A stretch of 64,000 nt of DNA. Origin: Zonotrichia leucophrys gambelii (Eukaryota; Chordata; Aves; Passeriformes; Passerellidae). How positions within the stretch are numbered: position 1 is the first letter of the stretch; every line of letters starts with the position of its first letter. A program made the translations under genes and the position numbers. The notes under the pieces were generated by a model. The model was not told the DNA's origin. It made no database searches and saw nothing but the letters and a program-made list of their open reading frames with translations. Shown in pieces: positions 47,130 through 56,104 of this stretch. The DNA is taken from contig NW_026992299.1 in NCBI RefSeq assembly GCF_028769735.1, positions 112,073 to 176,072 of the forward strand, given 5' to 3'.

Positions 47130-47845
47130 TGTTACACCCTGCCTGCTGGTCACAAGCCAGCCCTCCCCAAATGCCCTGACTACCAAGGCAATTCCAAGGG
47201 GGAGGAGAAAGATGACTGTGGGAGGATTGTCCTGGGGAGACGTTATGATGCTTGTATATCCCCATTCATCTGTTCTGTGCCTTTAAGACCGGCACTGAAG
47301 AGTGGAAGTTTTGTTTGGGTTTCTCTTATCAGGACACAGAGACAAGCGGTACACAGAGCTGTTTTTTTTTTACTTCCAGCTTTTGCTTGCTGCTTTTGCT
47401 TGCTGCTTTGGCTTGCTGCTTTTGCTTGCTCTCTTTTTCTGCTCTTGCTTCTGCTCTGCTTTCTGCCTCTGCTTATTAGCTAGTTCTAGCTAAACAGTCC
47501 ACATTGCTTCCTGGACTGTTTCTCCTCTCCTGTTCCTGTGACCATCTCGAACCTGCTCCAGACTGGGACCCGGGAACACCAAGGGTTCGGCTGCAGCGGC
47601 TGGCCCAGCGCCGGAGGGACTGAGAACAGAGCAACCACCCCCGAAAGAGACTTTCTGATTTTGCCATCTTTCTCAGAGCGGTGTCATCGGGTATTGTTCA
47701 TTTTGTGTGCTGGGGGGTGCGGGGCCAGTCAAATAAACAGGTTCTTTCCACCTCTCTCCGAGGAATTTTTTCCCGAACCGGTTGGGGGGAGGGGCCGTGT
47801 GGGTTTCGCTTTCTGGAGGGGTCCTCCTTTGCAGATTCTTTAACA
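47130..47845 (+). mobile_element. Solo LTR
   Basis: Ends TGTTA and TAACA form an inverted repeat. AATAAA at 47732-47737 is followed by a GC-rich U5-like part. A short tandem repeat sits in the first half. No primer site or viral gene follows, so it appears solo. No clear target duplication. Confidence 0.65.
47381..47430 (+). repeat. 13-bp tandem repeat inside the LTR
   Basis: TTTTGCTTGCTGC repeats nearly four times (third copy TTTGG instead of TTTTG), followed by looser CTGCTT-type variants up to about 47475. Confidence 0.85.
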
Positions 47846-49136
47846 AATTTGCCCTAAACCAGTACAAGGATATATTACAAATTCATCAGTACACATTTGA
47901 ACATCCACATAACATCTACTTCTTACTTGTCAGAGCCAACCATTTCATTACTCGTCTAGAACACATAGAACAAGGAGAGAAGGCACTGTTGGCATCACAG
48001 CTGAAAAGCTTCCTAACAAATCTGCCCACATACTTGCACCTTTATTGGACGTGCCCAGGGCTGTGGTGCATGTACATCTCTGCCTTTCTTCCCCTTTGGA
48101 AGCAGTCCAGCTGGCAGCATCTGCCCACCAGCAGCAGCTGCTCCAAGCTGGGAACGCCACTGGCGGTGCTGATTTCCAGAGGCTTCTGTGTCCCCGGGGA
48201 AGCCAAGGCAGGAGCGGGTTGAACGGTGCTGGCGCTGCTGCTGCCCTGTGCCAGAGAGCCCCGGCTGGGCAGGGCACGGTGCCCACTGCACTGCGGGCTC
48301 CTTCTCCTGGCAGAGCTGGGCACACCTGGGAACAAGGCATGGCAACTTGTGGGCAGCCCAAGGGGTTTCTGGGGCTGCTCTGCTCTGCACACACCCAGGA
48401 CACCGGCAGCACTGAATTTTAACCCTCAAACAGGTAAACCAGAGGGAAACAGCTAGAAAAGATTTCATTTGGACTGTTGTTACCTGCTCAACACAAGTCT
48501 TCCAAATGAACGTTACCAAGCAGGGCCCAATCCCTGCTGCCAGCTCAGGGTTGGAAGAGAGACAACACTTGATTTCAGCACAGGGTGTGTGGGGAATCAC
48601 TTCCCTAATACGTTCACACCAATCTCACTTACTAGTTTGTATCCATGGATCTAAGACATATTCAATACTTTGCTGAGACTCACAGGCTAAATATTCCCCC
48701 AAATTGTTTGATTTACTGACTGATACTTATTGAATTATTGATACTTAAATCACTTCTCTGAATTTACTGACATGAGATAGGAGTGTCCTGTAGGTCCATT
48801 CTGGTTTTTGTCACAGGCTCAGGAGGAGACCCATGCACAATATAACCCAGGACAAAATGGGGCTTGCAAAGCAAATTCATTCTATTAGTTGCAGTAGCAA
48901 ATAATACCTACCAACCCCTGGATTCCTAAAAAAATGCTGAGCAGTAGAAGGAGGTGGAGCGTGGTTCTCTGCAGCAGGGGCAGGTAGGCAGTGCACTTTC
49001 AGGACATCCCCTGGATGAAAACGCTGCGCATCTCATCCTTCTCACCCTTCCAGCTCAGAACCAGGCCTTGTATCTCCTGCTCAGGAGTGGAATTTCTCAG
49101 TTACAGCATTGGCTCACACATGGCTGGTGTGTGAGA
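47846..49136. other. Non-coding stretch
   Basis: No supported gene. GC-richer sequence at 48060-48410 gives chance frames on both strands. Confidence 0.4.
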
Positions 49137-49771
49137 TGAGGCTAATGAATCAAGGATTTAAAAGAACTGGAAGAGTTAAAATTTTAGCAAGATTTAGTTA
49201 GGGGGAAAGAGTATAGCAAGATGAGTAGAAATAATAAGGGATTGTTAATTATTTGCACTAAGGTAGTTAAGGCTATGGTAATATATCCCTTGCCTGTCTT
49301 TACTATGTTTAAAGAAGAAGGATGGGATGCGGATTTCTTTGTGACAAAGAAGAGGACCAGAGCCTGCACCTGGGCCCCGAAACTTCAGCTATAGCCAAGA
49401 AGTGCAAAAGCCTGCCAACAGGTCATAAGTAAAGAGGTCAAACTGAGGAAGACGTCTTGGCCTTCATCAGAAGGACACCATTCCCCACTGTAAAACCCAC
49501 CAACCCATTTGAAGTGAAAGACTGCAGAAATGTGAAGGAACTTTGGACTCCATTATAATACATTTTAATACAAAGGAGGGTAGGCAGTGTTACCTAATGA
49601 ATATGTGTTAGGTTTTTTGGGAATTATATGAATGTGTAAGATATTTTAGATGAGTAGAGAGCCAGTGATTCTTCACACATGTCTTTAGGAGACAACTCCT
49701 CCTGTGCCTGGCGCTGTAATAAACACACCACCTTCTAACTTCAGCTGTGGTGAGTTCTATTCCACACCTCA
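49137..49771 (+). mobile_element. LTR of an alpharetrovirus-like ERV
   Basis: Ends TGAGG and CCTCA form an inverted repeat. AATAAA lies at 49718-49723, and a tRNA-Trp-like primer site begins three bases after the end. The junction CA-TT-TGGTGACC has the layout of alpharetroviruses. The left end is inferred from the inverted repeat alone. Confidence 0.65.
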
Positions 49772-49773
49772 TT

Positions 49774-49790
49774 TGGTGACCGCGCCAGGA
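49774..49790 (+). other. ERV primer binding site, tRNA-Trp-like
   Basis: TGGTGACCGCGCCAGGA starts with eight bases that fit the 3' end complement of tRNA-Trp, the alpharetroviral primer; the rest is diverged. Confidence 0.55.
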
Positions 49791-50354
49791 ACGCTTCTCT
49801 GCTCCAGCGAGCACAACCGCGCTGTGGACGTCTCTGGGCACTGCCAGGACATTCCTTTCCTGGAGGCACCTCCGCTCTCGGCTGTTCCTCGTGGAGGACA
49901 GACAAGACTGCTGGGACTGTGGAGAAAGGGAATGTTTAACTCTGTATAAAGTAACCCGTAAGGCGAACGCAGGGGAAGGGCCGTTCCTAAGTCACACAGA
50001 GATGTCCTGCGCACAACGTACGCCTGTACAGTTTGGGTTTGGGTCTGGCTGCCGGCAGAAAGGATTTGCTGTGTCAATAAGGACCTGCTAGCAATTCTGG
50101 GGGTGAATTGAGCAAATCCTGTTTTATTGCTGCAATTTTTCCTGTGTGTTGTAATTGTGGTTGTGTTTTCAGTGTGTGAATGTTTGAGGAAGATGATGTG
50201 GGTGGATGCTGTTGTGATTTATGGTGTGTGTTGTGTTGAGAAAAGCGAGCACTCTGTCCCCTCATAAAGAGATACTCCTTTCCCGGTGAGCTTGTGTGTG
50301 TGGACTTTGTAATTGCAGGGGTTGGTACTCCCTGTGACACCTGGTGCCTGGGTA
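49791..50354 (+). other. ERV leader and decayed internal sequence
   Basis: No gag frame is recognisable between the primer site and the 50-bp repeat, so the 5' internal part is deleted or replaced. The T/G-rich segment at 50130-50300 has no clear origin. Confidence 0.4.
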
Positions 50355-50503
50355 TACAGGGGGGTTGAGTGGTTTTTACTCCCTCATTGTGATCATTTGG
50401 GACTGTACGGGGGGGTTGAGTAGTTTTCTCCCTCACTGTTATCATTTGGGACATACAGGGGGGTTGAGTAGTTTTTCTCCCTCACTGTTATCATTTGGGA
50501 CTG
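50355..50503 (+). repeat. Three tandem copies of a 48-51-bp repeat
   Basis: Copies start at 50355, 50406 and 50454. Each begins TAC-(A)G-G-run, then TTGAGT, TTTCTCCCTCA and ATCATTTGGGAC. Lengths are 51, 48 and 50 bases, with few differences. Confidence 0.9.
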
Positions 50504-50859
50504 TACAGTTGTGTTTGGGGAGATTTTAGGATTTCATTTGCATCAAGTGCAGCGATTTATGCAGAAAACTACAGTCTGATTTAACATGTTGCACTGTGGT
50601 AGTTCCTTTCTACTGCTCCCCTCCACCAGGATTTAAAATCTCCTGCCACGAGGTGGACGCTCTCTTTCCTCTCCTGGACATCCTCTTTTCTCTCCTGGAT
50701 GCTCCCTTTCTCTCCTGGAGTTGTTCTCCATTAAAGCTGTGGGACTTTGGTCCCGAGAAGAAAGAGCGCCTCTCGTCTTTTGCTTTTGTCCCTGTCAGTG
50801 TCACTGGGGTCCAGAGCTCGCCAAACTGATCCCCCACGAGGCAAAAACCGACAAATGGC

Positions 50860-51256
50860 CCCACATGCAGAGCTCAAAAATTGGCCACATTCTTGATGAA
50901 ATAGGGTGTTTGCCACACTTTTGGAATTCCCTATTCCCCCACAGGTCAGGCAATTGTTGAAAGGACACACCACACTCTAAAACCCATTCTAGATCAACAA
51001 AAGGGGGAGTGGCCCAGGCAACAACCCAGATGAGGTTGAGCTAAGCTTTAGATGTCTTTATGTTTTGAATAGCTCATTTTCAGGACCTAATCCTCCAGTT
51101 TTGAGGCATGTTTCAAACAGCCCACAAGCAAAATTGAAAGAAAATCCTTCCATTTTGATCAGAAACCTTGAGTTAGGACAAATTGAAGGACCATTTGCAC
51201 TAATCACTTGGGGCAAACGGTATGGTTGTATTTATTTGCACAGGTGCCAGACCTAA
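50860..51256 (+). pseudogene. pol: ERV integrase fragment
   Basis: Around 50923-51020 the frame shows the conserved end of the integrase catalytic core, GQAIVERTH, including the catalytic Glu. A second frame at 51065-51256 fits the C-terminal DNA-binding part (GPFALITWGKRYGC). The two are in different frames, and the N-terminal zinc domain and first catalytic residues are missing. Integrase inserts viral DNA into the genome; this copy is dead. It lies downstream of the alpharetrovirus-like LTR and in the same direction, so it probably belongs to that provirus. Confidence 0.65.
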
Positions 51257-51663
51257 GTGGTCCCCTTGAAGGATGTGAAACCGTCTCATACACAAGAGCG
51301 CACCGACAGCTCCACCAGCAGGGAAATGAGCACCCAGACATGAGCCGCACGGAGAAACTACGGTTCATGCCAGATGTTCCCTGTTCAAGCTGTGGAAGCT
51401 ACAAATCTTGAGTTTGATTGTTGATTTTTAGGCTGTGAAAAGGGTTTGTATCATAGAGCTCTTTCAGCAAAAGCGTGGTGTCCATTGTGTTCAAAAGAAT
51501 TCTAAGATATCCAAATTTGTAAAACTTGAAGGTTAGAGGGACTGTGTAGTGCCCTATATTTGGCCAGTCCCTGAACAAGTGCTACAAGATTTTCTTGAGA
51601 ACTGAAATAGATGGGGAAGCTTTTGCCAAAAAGCAGCTGAACAGGACCATGGAGTTTGCTCAA

Positions 51664-51876
51664 ATGATATACTGGCACTTGTTGGTTTTTCTTGCTTGCT
51701 TTTGTAGTGCATGTATGCCTGTAGATCAACCAAAAATGAATGTTTGCCTTGCATTAGCCAAGTCAGCAGGCTCAGACACCACATGTTTGACCAATTCGAG
51801 CCCAGACAAATCCCTTGTGACATATTTGTTGGTGCGCCAGTGCCAGCCAAGGAATGCCCAATACCCAACTTTGTAG
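51664..51876 (+). pseudogene. env: ERV env N-terminal fragment, truncated
   Basis: From ATG 51664 the frame gives a hydrophobic leader (LLVFLACFCSAC) and then 50 residues containing Cys and an N-x-S site (NSS), before a stop at 51876. Position after integrase and the leader make the surface subunit of Env the likely origin. Most of env is missing. Identity rests on position and general features, not on a strong motif. Confidence 0.4.
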
Positions 51877-51896
51877 AATACATCTTTGTAGAATAG

Positions 51897-52609
51897 GTCT
51901 CTATGGATTGGGTGTTTTGGCAGTGATACTAGTAGTAATACCTTGCTTACGTCGGTGTATGTGACAAATGATGGGCAAAACTATCAAAGAAATTTTTATC
52001 AGACAAGAAAGAGAGATAGGAAATGGATTCACAGAGAGTTCTTGAAATCTCACACAGTTGGTGAATGAAGGTATAGAAATGGAGGAAGGTTTTGAATTAA
52101 CACCTTGAAACAGACGAGACTTTTTTGGAACAATGACTTGTAATTGCTATCAGATATGACTTAGCCCTTTGAACTGACTGGACTTTCACAGCATTAAAAT
52201 TGCTGTGTTGGAATATAGCAAGGTTTAATGCAAGGAAAAAAGATGCTTTAAGCAAGTAATAAGCAGGTATACTATAGTAAAGCTATGAAATGCAAGGTAG
52301 TTAATAAACAGCACGGATCAAAGGTTTCTTTTCACTTGTACCGAGATGGGGAAATGTGGGAATCCTTCAATTCAAAGGGTTTTGGGAAAGCTGCAAAAGG
52401 CAGACCTCAGAGACAGCAGAACTGCAATTAGAGCTAAGCAGCAGCCATAGGATTTGTCAGTAGAAAAGTTTTATAAGAAGTAGAAAAGTAAGGACAAAGA
52501 GAACAGTGGTCTGTGTATTAATGCTTGGCTAGAATAACTGGTCAACCTTCAAAAAAGTATATCTATCTAAGATATTAGGAACTTCTCAGTTTAATAATGG
52601 AGCTCTGTG
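51897..52609 (+). other. Decayed ERV 3' sequence, left half
   Basis: AT-rich, no open frame. A nested element interrupts it; similar sequence (TTTAAG..AAGCAGGTAT) occurs near 52250 and 55845 on the two sides. Confidence 0.35.
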
Positions 52610-52996
52610 TATTACAGCGACCTTAGACAGTCACTGTGGTGAGAGAAGGATGAGAATCTTGTTTCTTGATCAGAAGGCTTGATTTATTGATATATAATAT
52701 ATAGTACATTATAACTATACTAAAAAGAATGAAGAGAGAGCTTGCATAGAGCTGCTAAGCTAAGAATAGAATAGAAGGAATGAATAACAAAGTTCTGTGT
52801 TCAGGGAATGTCCCCTGAGCTGCTCCTGTGATTGGCCCTTAATGGTACACATGGAAAGAGGGCCAATCACAGGAACCCCTGCCACATTTTCACAGCAGCC
52901 GATAACAATTTGTTTACATTCTTTTTCTGGGGCTCTGCTTCCCAGAAGAGGGACAAATCCCAAAGAAAGGATTTCTATGAAGAAATGTCTGCGACA
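52610..52996 (-). repeat. 3' LTR of the nested element
   Basis: Minus-strand AATAAA at 52688-52683. A perfect 15-bp inverted repeat carrying CCAAT motifs (52825-52839 and 52859-52873) lies in the U3 part. Confidence 0.8.
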
Positions 52997-53376
52997 TCTC
53001 ACCTTTCGAAATTGTATAAATAAAAAGAAAAATGCTGATGTGAAATGAACAGGAGATTTCTTCAACTGTAAAATATACAATACTAATAAATCACGAAAGC
53101 AATCCTACAATCTAAGAAAATGCAAAAAAACAATGCAAAGAAAATTCAAGTCCAAGCAGCTGAGTTTCAGGAACAGACCATGAGCTGGAGTTGTTTCTCT
53201 TGGATATCTGAGAGTCCTTTTTGGTCCTGAAAACAGACTTGCTGCAAAAGTCCCATCAACAGTTATCACAACCCATTGACAGTCTTACCACCATTTCAAA
53301 CAACTTGAACAACTTTCAGAATGTCCTGTTCTGGCCCTTCAATGCTTCAGTGCTTCAGAGCTGCTGCTCACTGTTT

Positions 53377-54216
53377 TCAATCTTTTTTATTTAATTTTAA
53401 AATTTTTTTTGGTTTGTTGTTTTGTTTTGTTTTTTTTTTGTGATCGAAAAAGAAAAGAGCAGCAACAGAGCAGAGCAGTGCCAGAGCAGGAAAGGCCCTC
53501 AGGGCCCTGGCCCACGATGGACCAGGAACCCCAAAACTGGCCCACAAAGGGGGACCAGGACCAGTAGGAGAAACCTCAACCCCCAGAAACACCAAGAGGC
53601 CAAATGCTGGCCCTGGCCCAAAAACCTCCTGAGCCGAACGGCTCAGGCCAAACCCCTGAGGCAGGCTCTGCATTCCCACAGGCCTGCACCCTGCTGCCAG
53701 TACAATGGCAGCACGAGTGGGGACACGCTTCCTTTTCCCAAAATCACTGAGGCATGCCAGCAACAGGGAAATAGAAGCCTTGCCCAGCAATCTCATCTGG
53801 GGTCTGGAGATGTTTGTTCCCCACAGCAAACCAGCTACGGTCTCCTCCATCTGTGCCCTCTCCCTCTGCACTGCAAACGCAGCAGGTTTGTCTCTCATCC
53901 GCCCCATGTTTTCATCCCCACCCCCTCCGGGCTGGGGACCAGAGGCAGAGCTCTCGGGAATGCCACTAGGGCGCAAGAGAGGCGGCAGAGATGACAGCCT
54001 CCAGGGGACCATCCCCGAAAAAACACCCCCGAACCCGCCGAGAATGCTGATCTTAAAAGCAGGCAAATACATCGCCCCAACAGTCAGCTGGTGAGCACTC
54101 CCCGCTCCACGGAAGGAGAGACCAGCCGCCGGGGCCGCTGCTAGAGAGGCCATCGGACCGGGATGGTCCGAGCTCGAACAAGCCGCCGGTTCCAGGGCAG
54201 TCTCTGACGCCGACAC
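53377..54216 (-). CDS. Second, overlapping frame of the nested element
   Basis: 279 codons, overlapping the end of the previous frame in another register and ending in a Lys-rich tail from an A/T-rich tract. Composition is Ala/Gly/Pro/Leu. It could be the rest of a frame-shifted protein or a chance frame in GC-rich DNA; I favour the latter slightly. Confidence 0.25.
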   Translation of the reverse strand: MSASETALEPAACSSSDHPGPMASLAAAPAAGLSFRGAGSAHQLTVGAMYLPAFKISILGGFGGVFSGMVPWRLSSLPPLLRPSGIPESSASGPQPGGGGDENMGRMRDKPAAFAVQRERAQMEETVAGLLWGTNISRPQMRLLGKASISLLLACLSDFGKRKRVPTRAAIVLAAGCRPVGMQSLPQGFGLSRSAQEVFGPGPAFGLLVFLGVEVSPTGPGPPLWASFGVPGPSWARALRAFPALALLCSVAALFFFDHKKKTKQNNKPKKILKLNKKD

Positions 54217-54991
54217 GGAGGACAGTGTCTCTGAAAGCAGCAGAACTGCTGGGGCGGCCAGTGGAAGCAGCGGGGGGGGCCGAAGGGGCCGGAGAGATCT
54301 CCTCTGCCAAGCTGGAAACTGGAGACGCCTCGTCGTCGCCTAGCAACTCAGCAGGCACAGGAAGTGCTGCTCCTGCATTCTCCAACCCAGGCGCTGGCAG
54401 GAGCACGGAGGCCTGTGAAGCCATGGGCGGGACCGCCTGGAGAGGCGGAGACGGGATCGCCTGGAGTGGCGGAGTTGGCAGGGGTGGGGCGGCCTCAGAG
54501 ACTGGTGCCGCCCCCATCTCTGGGCGGGGCGGAGTCGGAGAGGCCGGCTGTGGCAGCACTGTCCACTCCCATCCCCCCGGAGAGAGAGAAGGAGGGGAAG
54601 GAGAAGATTGCATCTGCGCAGGCTCAGAAGAAAGAGTAAAAAAAACTTCTTCACGCAGCGAAGTTTCAGCCCCCCCCGCCACGAAGCAGGGTGGGCTGGG
54701 GAGCCCCCACTCATCCCCCACCGGGTCTTCTCCCACCGGGGATGGTGGAAACGGAGCCTGCCCATAGCAGTTAGAAACCCATTGAAAAACAGCTGCTCTC
54801 CGTTTCAGAACTGGGAAGAGCAGTAGAAATACTGAATACATAGGATGCAAACGACGTTCGCGGCTGTAGACGGAGTAAACTATGGAATCCAAGCACTCCC
54901 ACACGAAAACGTCGAAAGCATATAGGACATCAGTAAAGAACCCAAAAAGCGTTGCCCATCGAAAGAACTTATAGAGATCTGTTTTTTCCAA
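54053..54991 (-). CDS. Proline-rich ORF of the nested element, possibly Gag-like
   Basis: 312 codons with an ATG about 425 bases after the primer site, the place of gag. The first 80 residues are aromatic-rich and helical-looking (FFRWATLFGFFTDVLYAF, then charged). The remainder is Pro/Ser/Ala/Gly-rich (PPLPTPPLQAIPSPPLQ) and looks disordered, like the linker of some Gag proteins. No capsid, zinc knuckle or protease follows. It may be a shortened Gag serving packaging or targeting, or an unrelated protein carried by the element. I do not recognise a homologue. Confidence 0.5.
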   Translation of the reverse strand: MEKTDLYKFFRWATLFGFFTDVLYAFDVFVWECLDSIVYSVYSRERRLHPMYSVFLLLFPVLKRRAAVFQWVSNCYGQAPFPPSPVGEDPVGDEWGLPSPPCFVAGGAETSLREEVFFTLSSEPAQMQSSPSPPSLSPGGWEWTVLPQPASPTPPRPEMGAAPVSEAAPPLPTPPLQAIPSPPLQAVPPMASQASVLLPAPGLENAGAALPVPAELLGDDEASPVSSLAEEISPAPSAPPAASTGRPSSSAAFRDTVLRVGVRDCPGTGGLFELGPSRSDGLSSSGPGGWSLLPWSGECSPADCWGDVFACF

Positions 54992-55415
54992 AAAAAGTCC
55001 GTCTTCTCTACACCATTCTTGTCAGAGGGCAATAAGTTTCTTCTCTGAAGAAGAAAAACGAACCACGTCCTCCGAGGGGTGTGTCCCCTATATAAACAGC
55101 CATACTTTTCTCACAGCTGAACCCTCAGGGATAGAAAACCAAACAGTATCTTCTGAAAGAGTCCAGCTTGCTCTGGCCAGCTCCGCAGGTATGCTGCTCA
55201 GGTCTACCATGTTTCCTGAAGGTTTTCCAGAAGAAGGTTCACTTGTGGTCAGCCTTGGCTGTGAACTCTGTCCAAATCAGGATCTTCAATTCCGCAACTC
55301 CTGGCTGAATCCACTTCTGTGGTCACTTCAAAGCAACCATCACTTGCTACACATACAGGATTTTTCCCAATGCAGCAATTTTGCTCCTCTGGTCTTATCA
55401 AGTTAATTTTTGCTC

Positions 55416-55433
55416 TGACACGAGGAGTCGCCA
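55416..55433 (-). other. Primer binding site of the nested element, tRNA-Arg-like
   Basis: The minus strand starts TGGCGACTCC, which matches the remembered 3' end complement of a tRNA-Arg isoacceptor over ten bases, two bases from the LTR. Confidence 0.55.
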
Positions 55434-55435
55434 GA

Positions 55436-55822
55436 TATTACAGCGACCTTAGACGGTCACTGTGGTGAGAGAAGGACAAGAATCTTGTTTCTTGATCAGA
55501 AGGCTTGATTTATTGACATATAATATATAGTACATTATAACTATACTAAAAAGAATGAAGAGAGAGCTTGCATAGAGCTGCTAAGCTAAGAATAGAGTAG
55601 AAGGAATGAATAACAAAGTTCTGTGTTCAGGGAATGTCCCCTGAGCTGCTCCTGTGATTGGCCCTTAATGGTACACATGGAAGGAGGGCCAATCACAGGA
55701 ATCCCTGCCACATTTTCACAGCAGCCGATAACAATTTGTTTACATTCTTTTTCTGGGGCTCTGCTTCCCAGAAGAGGGACAAATCCCAAAGAAAGGATTT
55801 CTATGAAGAAATGTCTGCGACA
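55436..55822 (-). repeat. 5' LTR of the nested element
   Basis: Same length as the other LTR, with the same CCAAT inverted repeat and poly(A) signal. It is the 5' LTR because the primer site adjoins its inner end. Confidence 0.8.
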
Positions 55823-55829
55823 CTCTGTG

Positions 55830-56104
55830 CATTGTGTTTTAAGGCTTACAAGCAGGTATTGTATTCAAAATAGGCAAGCATTGTTTTAACCAAAGGTACG
55901 TGTGCTTATAGTCGTTGGATAGAACTACTATCAATATACTTCTGCTTTGTGTGATTGATCAAAAACTTTTCAAGTAAGTTGTACCATTAAGTTCTTTGCC
56001 TGCTGCCAGAGATGTGAGCTGCTGGCATCTTCCCACAGTCATAACCATGTAATGAGACTGGTGCTGGAAAACAAACAGCTCGAGGCAGTTCCTCAGCAGT
56101 CCCG
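55830..56104 (+). other. Decayed ERV 3' sequence, right half
   Basis: Continues the sequence interrupted by the nested element and ends in a U5-like part (55990-56104). No open frame. Confidence 0.35.

Larger units (their letters stand above)
52610..55822 (-). mobile_element. Nested 3.2-kb LTR element without visible pol
   Basis: Two direct repeats, 52610-52996 and 55436-55822 (387 bases each), differ at about seven positions by eye. The host flanks carry a perfect 7-bp repeat CTCTGTG (52603-52609 and 55823-55829). Read on the minus strand, a primer site follows the right-hand LTR, then proline-rich frames. No protease, RT, integrase or env motif is visible in the 2.44-kb interior, so it is probably non-autonomous and moved with help from another ERV. 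High LTR identity suggests recent insertion. Confidence 0.8.
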
